12,528 bases of DNA from Calditrichaceae bacterium (GCA_030622395.1 JAUXGF010000024.1:1-12528), one strand, 5' to 3'. Counted from the stretch's first letter, positions 1 to 7,067 are shown. Notes: a model not told the origin generated them from the sequence alone. Numbers and translations are program-made.

Positions 1-397
1 ATTCACTTATTCCTATTTGAAGCTTGTTATAACTTTGTGGAAGCGCGTAAGATTCATAAATAACAAATTTTTTATATGTATTGTCTTCTCTCTCAAATAC
101 ATTGAATGCAACTTCCTCTGTAGTATAACTTTTTGTGTCTTTATATAAAAGCGCATATTTTTCATTATTGTAAATCTTACCCTGGAAGAAATTAACCTTA
201 AAAGTATCGGCGTCCGACACTCGAAACGTATCGCCGATAATAGTAATAAATGTATCATCAGGATTTGATTGTATGGTAACGCGTACAATTCCGGGATCGG
301 GCGAATTTTCTACACCGGTGCTGCATTGAAAAATATTAAACGCCAATATAAGCAAAACCATGTAAGCAATAATTGATTTTATGTTTCTTTCAAACAT
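1..397 (-). CDS. Small lipoprotein, function unknown (5' part only, runs off the left edge)
   Basis: The gene starts at ATG 397-395 and stays open for 132 codons to the window edge, so its C-terminus is missing. An AAAAGG ribosome-binding site lies 6 nt upstream (404-409). The N-terminus MFERNIKSII is followed by a hydrophobic run and then IFQC at residues 22-25, which fits a lipoprotein signal peptide with a relaxed lipobox (Cys25). The mature part begins STGVENSPDPG, a flexible, Pro-rich tether, followed by alternating hydrophobic residues (VRVTIQSNPDDTFITIIGDTFRV written in short as a beta-rich stretch). I do not recognise the family; a beta-sandwich surface lipoprotein is a guess. It lies 70 bp downstream of the LamG gene with a hairpin between, so it may be a separate unit or the attenuated tail of the operon. 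Another frame on this strand is also open here but has no ribosome-binding site or signal. Confidence 0.75.
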   Translation of the reverse strand, partial: MFERNIKSIIAYMVLLILAFNIFQCSTGVENSPDPGIVRVTIQSNPDDTFITIIGDTFRVSDADTFKVNFFQGKIYNNEKYALLYKDTKSYTTEEVAFNVFEREDNTYKKFVIYESYALPQSYNKLQIGISE

Positions 398-404
398 ATC
401 AAAC

Positions 405-453
405 CTTTTAGAATATTATTAAATAAAGGGGTTGAATTATAAATCCAACCCCT
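405..453 (-). terminator. Rho-independent-like terminator after the LamG gene
   Basis: Arms at 427-438 and 442-453 pair over 12 bp with one mismatch (AGGGGTTG with CAACCCCT is perfect) around a 3-nt loop. Read on the minus strand the hairpin follows the stop codon of the LamG gene by 13 nt. It is followed by the T-rich run TTTATTTAATAATATT. The T-run is interrupted, so termination may be partial and allow some read-through into the downstream lipoprotein gene. Confidence 0.65.
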
Positions 454-466
454 GTGCAAAAATAAA

Positions 467-2554
467 TTATTTCATTAATATCATTTTACGAACTTTAACA
501 AAATTATCCGTTTCCAAACGATACAGATAAATACCGCTCGCAACACGATTTCCAGATTCATTTCTACCATTCCAGCAAGCAGTCTGAGCGCCGGAACCAA
601 GTTCCTTATTCAATAATGTTTTGACTTTTTTACCAAGAATATTATAAACCGTAAGATTTACATGCTGATTAGTAGGAACGACAAAATTAATAGTAGTTGA
701 CGGGTTGAAAGGATTAGGATAGTTTTGCGATAATTTATAGCTCATTGGAACGCCTGGATCTTGACCTTCATCAATACCCACATATTCATCCAACTGCAAG
801 CCAACGGCGGCATAATTGTAAATTTTGATTTCATCAAAATATCCTTCAAAATACGGAGGATAATCACCGCCCGCCGATTTGCCGATTCGTAACGGTTCTG
901 TTGCATTTAATACAGGAGTATCAAATCCCAAAGATTTTCTTTCAAGAACTACATCGCTTTCGTCGCTTAACTGGCAGATACCAAAGTAAGCCGTTGTACA
1001 GTCTGCCGGAGCTTTTTGCACTTCGTAAATAACATGATACCACTGTCCCAATTTGATTTCTTCGTCAATTGTAATACTTACGCTGCCGTCGGATATTGCC
1101 TGCAGCTTACGGGGAATAGAATTATCAAATCGCAGTTGATAAGTATTTTGAGACCAGGACGCTGCATCAGCCGGACGATTAAATATGCGGCAGTAGTCTT
1201 TTGTCGAATCTGCATTAAACCATAAATCAACGCAGAATACTTCGTTATTTAAGAACGGTGAATCTACTTCCAGATAGCTGGAATCGCCTTCAAGATAAAT
1301 TGAGTACGCGCCGACAGGGGCATTGTCTGAATATGTTGGCTGTCCCACTACAGTAACAGTATTTCCATAATCAGAGCTGTCAACAGGAACGCCTGAACCC
1401 TCTTCAAAACTTAATTTAAGCGTCTGAGTTTCCGGAGCATAGATTGCGAAAACATAATAACTGGGATCAGTTGCCGCTTCTGCATTTTGAGGTTGGGTAA
1501 ATGTAAGACCGCCGTCATCTTCAGCTTTAACATAATATTTTATAACTGTCCCTAATGGCTGACCGTCTAAAGTATGAGTATACATATTATCCGCGCCTGC
1601 CGTCATAGCAACGTTTTGCCAGCCCGCTCCCATGTCATAGTATAACGTTACGCTTTGCAGAGTACTGGAAAAAAGTGTATAAACTTTAGCGTTTATTTCA
1701 TAAGAAATAATGCTGTCCGGCTGATTAGGTACTTCTGTTACATTGGTAATAACCGGCGGCATCGGGAATTCACGAACCACGTTGCTAACTCTGATTTCAT
1801 CAACATATCCGTCTAACCAGGAATCAGTGCCGCCCCCTCCAAAGCCGATATGTAGAGGAGCGTTTGTCGTAGTCGGCGTTTTAATATCTTCCCAACTATC
1901 GCTGCCATAAGGATCTAAACTGGCGACATTAAAACCTGTCATTTCGCGGTTTGCATTATGGGATAATTGAATCAATATTCTGTTTGTCGTATCGCGGATA
2001 AAGACCATGTGATACCACAGACCGGGTTCAAACATATTAACAGGAGATACCACCTTAGGCCAGATATACTGTCCTGGAGAAACATTATAACCAAGCTCAA
2101 ATCTCCTCGAATCTCCCCACATTTCTACAAAATAATTTGGCAGCCAAAAGGTCTCATCTCCGGGCTTCATTATCAAACGGGGCACCCAGCGCCAATCGCT
2201 GGCACCTTCGCCAAAAGATGTAATATTGACCCAGCCTTCAAGAGTCCAGTCTCCGATTAAATCCAGATTCACAGTATCCGCAACCGTTACATAAGATGAA
2301 TCTGTATTGGAATCATTATCAAGGCATAAACATTGTCCCAAATCGCTGACACTATTTGTTAAGAAAAAATAATTACCATGAATTACCGCACTATCGGATT
2401 TGGTTGATTCATTATCAGAGTTACCATCGAAATGCAATAAACACATAGTATGCTCATCCGTAGTGTACGGACCGCCAACCTGCTGCGCATTGATTGGGCT
2501 GATATACAGCACAAAAAATGCCGCTAAAAACATTGAAAGTATGAAACGCTTCAT
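467..2554 (-). CDS. Secreted protein with two LamG/concanavalin A-like domains and a type IX sorting domain
   Basis: This 695-residue protein is probably a cell-surface or secreted glycan-binding or adhesion protein. A Sec signal peptide spans residues 1 to about 23 (MKRFILSMFL, hydrophobic core, cleavage near INA/QQ). LamG-like jelly-roll domain 1 covers about 36-262 and ends in the characteristic DGYVDEIRVSN. An Ig-like beta domain covers about 268-370, with a YYVKAEDDGG strand. LamG domain 2 covers about 378-583 and ends EGYFDEIKIYN. The C-terminal 90 residues (about 605-695) carry QNYPNPFNPSTTI and end SGIYLYRLETDNFVKVRKMILMK-like, the FlgD-like/Por type-A sorting signal. No glycosidase catalytic motif is visible. 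The ATG has an AAGGAG site 7 nt upstream. It lies 105 bp downstream of galactokinase, so it is probably co-transcribed. The ligand cannot be read from the sequence. Confidence 0.88.
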   Translation of the reverse strand: MKRFILSMFLAAFFVLYISPINAQQVGGPYTTDEHTMCLLHFDGNSDNESTKSDSAVIHGNYFFLTNSVSDLGQCLCLDNDSNTDSSYVTVADTVNLDLIGDWTLEGWVNITSFGEGASDWRWVPRLIMKPGDETFWLPNYFVEMWGDSRRFELGYNVSPGQYIWPKVVSPVNMFEPGLWYHMVFIRDTTNRILIQLSHNANREMTGFNVASLDPYGSDSWEDIKTPTTTNAPLHIGFGGGGTDSWLDGYVDEIRVSNVVREFPMPPVITNVTEVPNQPDSIISYEINAKVYTLFSSTLQSVTLYYDMGAGWQNVAMTAGADNMYTHTLDGQPLGTVIKYYVKAEDDGGLTFTQPQNAEAATDPSYYVFAIYAPETQTLKLSFEEGSGVPVDSSDYGNTVTVVGQPTYSDNAPVGAYSIYLEGDSSYLEVDSPFLNNEVFCVDLWFNADSTKDYCRIFNRPADAASWSQNTYQLRFDNSIPRKLQAISDGSVSITIDEEIKLGQWYHVIYEVQKAPADCTTAYFGICQLSDESDVVLERKSLGFDTPVLNATEPLRIGKSAGGDYPPYFEGYFDEIKIYNYAAVGLQLDEYVGIDEGQDPGVPMSYKLSQNYPNPFNPSTTINFVVPTNQHVNLTVYNILGKKVKTLLNKELGSGAQTACWNGRNESGNRVASGIYLYRLETDNFVKVRKMILMK

Positions 2555-2659
2555 AAAATTACTCCTTAGTTAAATTAATTAATTCGTTACGCCATAATTA
2601 AAAACTTGAAACTACAAAATAAAACTTTCCCGCGGCACCCCCTTTCAAAAAAAATAAAA

Positions 2660-3835
2660 TTAAACTTCCACAAACTTACCAACAACTTCCGAAGTCCCGG
2701 CTTCAATACTGCAAACATAATACTTTAAATCTTTATTCACCTTTTCCTTATACATATCGCGGATCAGTACGGTAAAATCATTAAGATATTCTTCTTCGAT
2801 TAAATTAATTGTACATCCGCCGAAACCGGCGCCCATCATTCTGGCGCCAAGGACTCCCGGAATTTCCGCCGCTATATCAACCAGAACATCCAACTCGGGG
2901 CTGCTTACTTCATAATCATCTCTTAATCCGAAATGGGAGGCAAACATCTTTTTTCCAAATGAAGCGATATCCCCTTTTTTCAAGTCCTGGCATCCGGCTA
3001 ATACACGCTCGTTTTCCTTTATCACATATTCACAACGCCTGTAAACAATTTCATCCAATTCCGCTTTGTATGTTTCTAAAAAATCCAAGCTGACGTCGCG
3101 TAAACTTTGGATATCCTGATTATGCTGGCGTAAAATATCTACGCCGCTCTCGCACTGCTGTCTTCGGATATTATATTCCGACGTCGCTAATTCGCGGCGC
3201 GTTTGCGTATCGCAAAGAACAATTTTTATATTTTCTAATCCAAAAGGAAAATACTCATAATCCAATGAACGGCAGTCTAACTTCAGCACAGTTTTTTGCT
3301 CGGCATATATATTTATAAATTGATCCATTATCCCGCATTTAACGCCGACAAATTCATGTTCTGTTTTTTGTCCTATATTAACCAAATCTATTTTGCTCAA
3401 ACCCAGATTATATAATTGATTTAAAGCAAACGATACACTGCCCTCCAAAGCCGCAGATGAAGAAAGCCCGGCGCCAATTGGGATATTCCCGCCAAAGACG
3501 CAGTCAAAACCGTTTATTTTTAAACCGCGTTTTAATATTTGATCAAACACGCCCATTACATAATTCGGCCAGCCTTTTTCCGATCTTTCAAACGAACTAA
3601 GCGTACATTCAAAATGATCGTCTAAATCAGCGGCATAAATGCGGCATTGATCATCTTCTCTGGGAGTAATCGCCATAATTATTGCTTTATCAATTGCCGC
3701 AGGTAAAACAAATCCTTCATTATAATCCGTATGCTCTCCAATAAGATTAACTCTGCCAGGCGAACGGACAATAAGCGGTTTGCCGGAAAACAATTCATTA
3801 TATTTATTTTCAATATTCTGAATAATAGATTTCAT
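2660..3835 (-). CDS. galK: Galactokinase
   Basis: Cytosolic GHMP-family kinase that phosphorylates alpha-D-galactose at C1 with ATP, the first committed step of the Leloir pathway. At 391 residues it is full length for the family. The galactokinase signature GRVNLIGEHTDYN is at 27-39 (R28, E34, H35 and D37 at the sugar site). The GHMP ATP-binding motif PIGAGLSSSAALE is at 119-131. The probable catalytic base is D171 in GIMDQF. The family motif around SEYNIRRQQCE is at 219-229, and motif 3, GARMMGAGFGGC, is at 330-341. All key residues are intact. The ATG has AAGGGG 4 nt upstream. It follows the aldose epimerase gene after a 287-bp repeat-filled gap. No galT or galE is in view. The signature separates it from mevalonate and homoserine kinases. 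Confidence 0.97.
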   Translation of the reverse strand: MKSIIQNIENKYNELFSGKPLIVRSPGRVNLIGEHTDYNEGFVLPAAIDKAIIMAITPREDDQCRIYAADLDDHFECTLSSFERSEKGWPNYVMGVFDQILKRGLKINGFDCVFGGNIPIGAGLSSSAALEGSVSFALNQLYNLGLSKIDLVNIGQKTEHEFVGVKCGIMDQFINIYAEQKTVLKLDCRSLDYEYFPFGLENIKIVLCDTQTRRELATSEYNIRRQQCESGVDILRQHNQDIQSLRDVSLDFLETYKAELDEIVYRRCEYVIKENERVLAGCQDLKKGDIASFGKKMFASHFGLRDDYEVSSPELDVLVDIAAEIPGVLGARMMGAGFGGCTINLIEEEYLNDFTVLIRDMYKEKVNKDLKYYVCSIEAGTSEVVGKFVEV

Positions 3836-3958
3836 TCTACCCCTTAGTCTTTTTAACTAATCAACTGTTACGCCTTTATTAACAAACAAAAATATTAATC
3901 CCGCTAAAACCATAATTCCGCCCCGCTATATTGCAGGATGTAGTTCAGGTAAAAACCG

Positions 3959-4000
3959 GTAATCAGTAATCGGTAATCAGTAACAGGTAATCGGTATTCC
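3959..4000. repeat. Heptanucleotide tandem repeat, unit GTAATCA/G (six units)
   Basis: Six consecutive 7-bp units in phase: GTAATCA, GTAATCG, GTAATCA, GTAACAG, GTAATCG, GTATTCC. It lies between the epimerase and galactokinase genes. The preceding stretch, 3836-3958, contains no recognisable gene or repeat. Confidence 0.85.
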
Positions 4001-4020
4001 CACTCCATCCAGCATCTTGC

Positions 4021-4059
4021 ATCTTTTCGCAAAGCGACCCCTATGGGGAATCTTTAATC
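4021..4059. repeat. Double-hairpin dispersed repeat (family C, copy 1)
   Basis: A 39-bp unit that recurs at 7029-7067 with 35 of 39 identities. It contains two adjacent hairpins: TCGC-AAA-GCGA, then CCCC-TAT-GGGG, followed by AATCTTTAATC. It interrupts a heptamer array: ATCCAGC and ATCTTGC precede it and ATCCAGC resumes at its 3' end. Confidence 0.8.
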
Positions 4060-4112
4060 CAGCATCCAGTATCCAGCATCCAGTATCCAGTATCCAGTAA
4101 CCAGTAACCAGC
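4057..4112. repeat. Heptanucleotide tandem repeat, unit ATCCAGT/C (eight units)
   Basis: Eight 7-bp units in strict phase: ATCCAGC, ATCCAGT, ATCCAGC, ATCCAGT, ATCCAGT, ATCCAGT, AACCAGT, AACCAGC. Another unit, ATCCAGC, lies at 4007-4013 on the far side of the family C hairpin. The array ends 10 bp before the stop codon of the epimerase gene. The different variants suggest an old, diverging array. Confidence 0.9.
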
Positions 4113-4122
4113 ATCATTTTCA

Positions 4123-5115
4123 TTATCTTAACGGAATTTCCGGTTTACCCTTCCATAAACTGATTTGAATCGTCCATTTCTTTTCCGCGCCTGCTTCTAC
4201 TTCTGAACATTCGCCCCTCAATACCGCTTCCTTCAATGAATCGGGACGACCGTTACATGGTTCTATAGCTACTGTAAAATGTTTTCTTGCCGCCTCTACA
4301 GGCCAGCCGCCATAACACAACCAAACGCCAACGTAAGGATTTTCCTGCGGATCAAACTCAAAGAACAGCGCTTCATCTAATTTATTATCATAATATCCGG
4401 CATAACCATGCTCAACCGGACTGGTAAAACATTTAACAGCTTGCCCAAGACTTTGCGGCTGAACTTCAGCGTAATTTATCTTTTTATCTACCTGCGATAA
4501 ATAAGGCCACTTCAGATGATCGCCGAATTTCCCGATTTTTTCATCAGAAGCCCAATTTAAAAACATCTGTTCTTTTCCATTAACAGGAAGAATAATCTCA
4601 GAGCCCGGCGTAACTTTTAACAGAGGATGGGCAGACCATAAATATGATAAATTTTCGGAAAATCGGTTTTTTAAAATGTATTCAATTATTAAACGATTTT
4701 TTTGTACGCTGATTTTTTTTTCAAAATGATAATCAAATTTTACGCCGTTAATGCTCAATAGTATTTCATCATTAATGATTTGATAATTCCAGGATCGAGA
4801 CCATAACTCTCCATGATCGGGTAACATAATATCATAATGTTTTTTAGAATTATTTAACGAAGAATATTCAGATGTTTCAAGAGTCGGAAAGCATTCATCA
4901 AATCCGCTGGTATCATATTTATCAAATTCGTCTCCAAAAGAAGCCGGTTCATATCTCCCGCTTTCATTTTGAGGTTCAAGCAGGAATTGCGTGCCTGTTG
5001 TTTTATTCTTAAACTCAATCATTTTCCCGCCAATCTCAGGAAGAATTACCGCTCGTACCAAATCATTTTCTATAGAAATGTGAGTAAGTTTATCTTTTTC
5101 AAATATCTGAATCAC
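4123..5115 (-). CDS. Aldose 1-epimerase (galactose mutarotase) family protein
   Basis: This 330-residue cytosolic protein of the galactose mutarotase-like supersandwich fold probably interconverts alpha and beta anomers of an aldose. The family's acid/base residues can be placed: H101 in LPDHGELW, H163 in LWSAHPLLK and E285 in VAIEPCNGRPDSL, matching the two His and one Glu of GalM. The N-terminus has the family's ILPEIGGKMIEFKNK strand-turn. It has no signal peptide. The start is GTG at 5115-5113, supported by AAAAGGA 6 nt upstream. It lies directly upstream of galK, which supports supply of alpha-galactose to the kinase. Sequence similarity to classical GalM is only motif-level, so a different aldose or a sugar phosphate is possible. 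Confidence 0.85.
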   Translation of the reverse strand: MIQIFEKDKLTHISIENDLVRAVILPEIGGKMIEFKNKTTGTQFLLEPQNESGRYEPASFGDEFDKYDTSGFDECFPTLETSEYSSLNNSKKHYDIMLPDHGELWSRSWNYQIINDEILLSINGVKFDYHFEKKISVQKNRLIIEYILKNRFSENLSYLWSAHPLLKVTPGSEIILPVNGKEQMFLNWASDEKIGKFGDHLKWPYLSQVDKKINYAEVQPQSLGQAVKCFTSPVEHGYAGYYDNKLDEALFFEFDPQENPYVGVWLCYGGWPVEAARKHFTVAIEPCNGRPDSLKEAVLRGECSEVEAGAEKKWTIQISLWKGKPEIPLR

Positions 5116-5121
5116 TTCTTG

Positions 5122-5128
5122 TCCTTTT
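5122..5128 (-). promoter_or_regulatory. Ribosome-binding site fixing a GTG start for the epimerase
   Basis: AAAAGGA on the minus strand, 6 nt from GTG at 5115-5113. No ATG lies at a suitable distance in this frame, so the GTG start is the best-supported one. Confidence 0.7.
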
Positions 5129-5136
5129 ATTAATTC

Positions 5137-5272
5137 AGTATCTGAACGAAAACACCATTTTTGTCATTTCGACCCGCCTGAGGCGGGGAGAAATCTGAAA
5201 ATCCAACAATTCCAAGTTACGTAAGATTTCTCCCCTTCGGTCGAAATGACAGTTTTGGTTAGTTTTCGTTCA
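5137..5272. repeat. Large inverted repeat around GTCATTTCGACC (family B, complete copy)
   Basis: The left arm 5143-5196 and right arm 5224-5272 are reverse complements over about 50 bp, apart from a few differences, and enclose a 27-bp loop. Each arm contains TGAACGAAAAC, TGTCATTTCGACC and GGGGAGAAATCT. The arms differ at one internal place: the left carries the small palindrome CCGCCTGAGGCGG (5174-5186) where the right has only GAAGG. It fills almost the whole 161-bp gap between the M24 gene and the epimerase gene, and would form a long cruciform or RNA hairpin that could weaken read-through. A half copy lies at 12444-12528. Confidence 0.85.
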
Positions 5273-5276
5273 AGCA

Positions 5277-6578
5277 CTATTTAATTATAATATCTTCTTG
5301 ATTAATAACTTCGCCGGTATTCGGATCTTTAATTAATATCGCAGGCTGTGGATATTTTTTGCCATTCAATTCTACGATAATCATAGGCCAGTTACCCGTA
5401 TTCGTTACAACTTCGATATGATCTTTAAAGGCAATGATTGTATCTTCAACTTTTGCGCCGGTAATAGTGGGATTCCAGGCAAATGCCTGCCGCTCTTGAA
5501 CTACTTGTTTAATACCGGGATAAATAACATATTCGCGGTCGTCATAACCTGTTGCGCCGCCCTGGTGGTGTTTTTGCCATTCCCCTTCAAATCCGGCTTC
5601 AGCGTACCATGTTTTACATTCTTCAAATATTTCGGCGCAGTCTTTACCCGGAACAGTTGCGGCTTCGTATTTTGCGTTTACAATAGCCGTCTGTTTTAAT
5701 TTGTTTTCTAATTCTTCAGGCAAGGGACCAAAATGGACAAAACGGGTAACGGCAATCGGCATTCCCCATTTCTCAGCGACAATATTTACCATTGCGTATT
5801 TTTTAAGCTTAGCGCCGCCCGGCAAGGCGTGCCTGTAATTAAAAATTCTTTCGTCAACCGCCATTAACAAAACTGTCGGCAATATGCCCCTGGAACGCAG
5901 TTCAGCCGCAGCCATTGCTTCAATTTCAAATTCATCCATTCCCGGTTTTAAGCGCCTGCACACTTCTTCAACAGATTCCGTTGCCTGCTTTCCCAGCCAG
6001 CAGTAGCGCATAATTTCCGTATCTAATAATGAAAAACGCAGCGGTTTAAATTTATCAGATACGAGGACCGTACCAGGAAATCCAATATCACTGCCGACTT
6101 TTCCTTTCCCGGCAATTTCTTTTATTATATCTCCGCGTACGTCTTTAACGGGATTCGATTCATACCAATTATAAACTTTAAGTTGATAACCTAATTCCCC
6201 CAGCGTCTCATCCATTAATCTACCCGCCTCGCTGCCGTTGCATATTACATATTTTGAGCCGTCTTTCATTATGAGTAACGAAGCTGCGCCCACGTCCTTA
6301 TTAAGCACGATTTGAATATTGGCGGCGCCGGCGGTTATCCAATTAACATTACGCACTTGTGTTAATAAAATACCGGCGAGACCTTCATCTTCTAAAAACT
6401 TTTTAACGATTTCAATTTTTTCATTGATTTCGGTTTTAATTTCATCTTTAGTTAATAATTGATTTGGCAATGATTTCCATATTAAATTGTCATTCGCACC
6501 GGGTTTGTTTGCAACTTTACAAGACAGGATTGTAAACGCTAATGACAAAATTAGAAGAGTGTTAATTAAATATTTCAA
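5277..6578 (-). CDS. Lipoprotein with a creatinase/aminopeptidase P (M24) fold, probable metal-free homologue
   Basis: A 433-residue protein with a lipoprotein signal peptide (MKYLINTLLI, lipobox ILSC, Cys20), so it is probably anchored in the periplasm. A creatinase-like N-terminal domain covers about 45-190 and a pita-bread M24 domain about 195-400. Aligned by eye to aminopeptidase P, the five metal ligands Asp, Asp, His, Glu, Glu fall at N265, A276, G341, N369 and E378. Only the last, in AKVEDT, is kept. TRF (278-280) and GATGY (341-345) still mark the fold. Hence it is probably not a metallopeptidase; a creatinase-like hydrolase or a binding role is possible. It starts at TTG, with AGGAGG 5 nt upstream. 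It is the first gene behind the double operator, so it is the most directly regulated gene here. Its role in sugar use is unknown. Confidence 0.8.
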   Translation of the reverse strand: MKYLINTLLILSLAFTILSCKVANKPGANDNLIWKSLPNQLLTKDEIKTEINEKIEIVKKFLEDEGLAGILLTQVRNVNWITAGAANIQIVLNKDVGAASLLIMKDGSKYVICNGSEAGRLMDETLGELGYQLKVYNWYESNPVKDVRGDIIKEIAGKGKVGSDIGFPGTVLVSDKFKPLRFSLLDTEIMRYCWLGKQATESVEEVCRRLKPGMDEFEIEAMAAAELRSRGILPTVLLMAVDERIFNYRHALPGGAKLKKYAMVNIVAEKWGMPIAVTRFVHFGPLPEELENKLKQTAIVNAKYEAATVPGKDCAEIFEECKTWYAEAGFEGEWQKHHQGGATGYDDREYVIYPGIKQVVQERQAFAWNPTITGAKVEDTIIAFKDHIEVVTNTGNWPMIIVELNGKKYPQPAILIKDPNTGEVINQEDIIIK

Positions 6579-6583
6579 TGACG

Positions 6584-6589
6584 CCTCCT
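6584..6589 (-). promoter_or_regulatory. Strong ribosome-binding site fixing a TTG start for the M24 gene
   Basis: A perfect AGGAGG on the minus strand lies 5 nt before TTG at 6578-6576. The TTG gives MKYLIN followed by the full signal peptide. No ATG or GTG in frame lies between the site and the hydrophobic core. Confidence 0.85.
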
Positions 6590-6617
6590 AAAAATTATTT
6601 ATTATTTAATGGTTTTT

Positions 6618-6633
6618 ATGTTAACGTTAACAT
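6618..6633. promoter_or_regulatory. LacI-family operator O2
   Basis: ATGTTAACGTTAACAT is a perfect 16-bp palindrome with the central CG step typical of LacI-family operators. It lies about 40 bp upstream of the TTG start and overlaps the end of a TATAAT box on the minus strand (6637-6632). The 14-bp core is identical to the site at 6705-6718. Confidence 0.85.
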
Positions 6634-6704
6634 TATAGTACAAAAAAATATTGTTTTTAATTATAGATAATTTTATTAATCATAGAAAACCTTATCAATC
6701 TCCA

Positions 6705-6718
6705 TGTTAACGTTAACA
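6705..6718. promoter_or_regulatory. LacI-family operator O1
   Basis: TGTTAACGTTAACA is a perfect 14-bp palindrome, one base downstream of the -10 box of the main promoter, so it covers the expected transcription start. A repressor bound here would block initiation. Its centre is 86 bp from the centre of O2, about eight helical turns. Confidence 0.88.
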
Positions 6719-6719
6719 C

Positions 6720-6749
6720 AATATAATTAATACTAACTCAAAAAGTCAA
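6720..6749 (-). promoter_or_regulatory. Sigma70-like promoter of the M24-epimerase-galK operon
   Basis: On the minus strand TTGACT (-35, 6749-6744) and TATATT (-10, 6725-6720) are separated by 18 bp. The expected start falls inside operator O1. A second possible -10 box, TATAAT (6637-6632), sits against O2 but has no good -35 box. Confidence 0.65.
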
Positions 6750-6755
6750 GAAATA

Positions 6756-6977
6756 TTTTATTTTTTGGTAATACCTCAGTTTGGGTGGAAATTCGTTCAT
6801 CCGATGCATCGGGACTTCTCTCGTATCATACCGACAGGGACGCTCTCGTATCAGAGTTAAGCGAAGCGGCCTGCCTCCGCCTTAGGCGGACGGTCTCTGA
6901 TACGATACTTCATTCCGTTAATTCCGTAACGAGCTCTCTCCCACCAACGAGGTTTTACTTTTATTTGGCAATACCTC
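6756..6977. repeat. Palindrome-rich element containing family A copy 1, flanked by direct repeats
   Basis: The 6719-7141 gap has no gene. Imperfect direct repeats TTTTATTT(TTT)GGYAATACCTC lie at 6756-6777 and 6959-6977. Between them are the palindrome CCGATGCATCGG (6801-6812), a direct repeat GGGAC..CTCTCGTATCA (6811-6828 and 6837-6853), and the family A palindrome 6847-6904. The latter has arms CGTATCAGAG and CTCTGATACG, then TTAAGCGAAGCGG, then an inserted CCTGCC-CCGCCTTAGGCGG-ACGG module. An open frame across it on the plus strand is made of repeat sequence and is not a gene. Confidence 0.75.
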
Positions 6978-7028
6978 CAAAATACAATGAATATACTGCC
7001 CCTGACAATTCGCACACCTTTCTTTTTA

Positions 7029-7067
7029 ATCTTTTCACGAAGTGACCCCTACGGGGAATCTTTAATC
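7029..7067. repeat. Double-hairpin dispersed repeat (family C, copy 2)
   Basis: 35 of 39 bases match the copy at 4021-4059. The hairpins here are TCAC-GAA-GTGA and CCCC-TAC-GGGG. Compared with copy 1, the first stem has exchanged a G-C pair for A-T on both sides, so the pairing is kept. No heptamer array surrounds this copy. The rest of the stretch to 7141 shows nothing I recognise. Confidence 0.8.

Noticed and set aside
13..288. Open frame of 91 codons on the minus strand at the left edge
   Set aside because: It is a different frame inside the partial lipoprotein gene 1-397. That gene has a ribosome-binding site, signal peptide and lipobox, and stays open to the edge.
2660..3835. Other GHMP kinase (mevalonate or homoserine kinase, fucokinase) instead of galactokinase
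   Set aside because: The N-terminal GRVNLIGEHTDYN signature and the SEYNIRRQQCE motif are galactokinase-specific and the length fits.
3959..4112. Possible CRISPR array
   Set aside because: The units are 7 bp and contiguous, with no spacers; no cas genes are present.
5143..5272. Family B inverted repeat as a classical rho-independent terminator of the M24 gene
   Set aside because: The stem is followed by no T-run on either strand. It may reduce read-through but does not fit the standard terminator form.
6785..7045. Plus-strand open frame of 86 codons
   Set aside because: It lies across palindromic repeats; the peptide is repeat sequence with no ribosome-binding site or recognisable motif.
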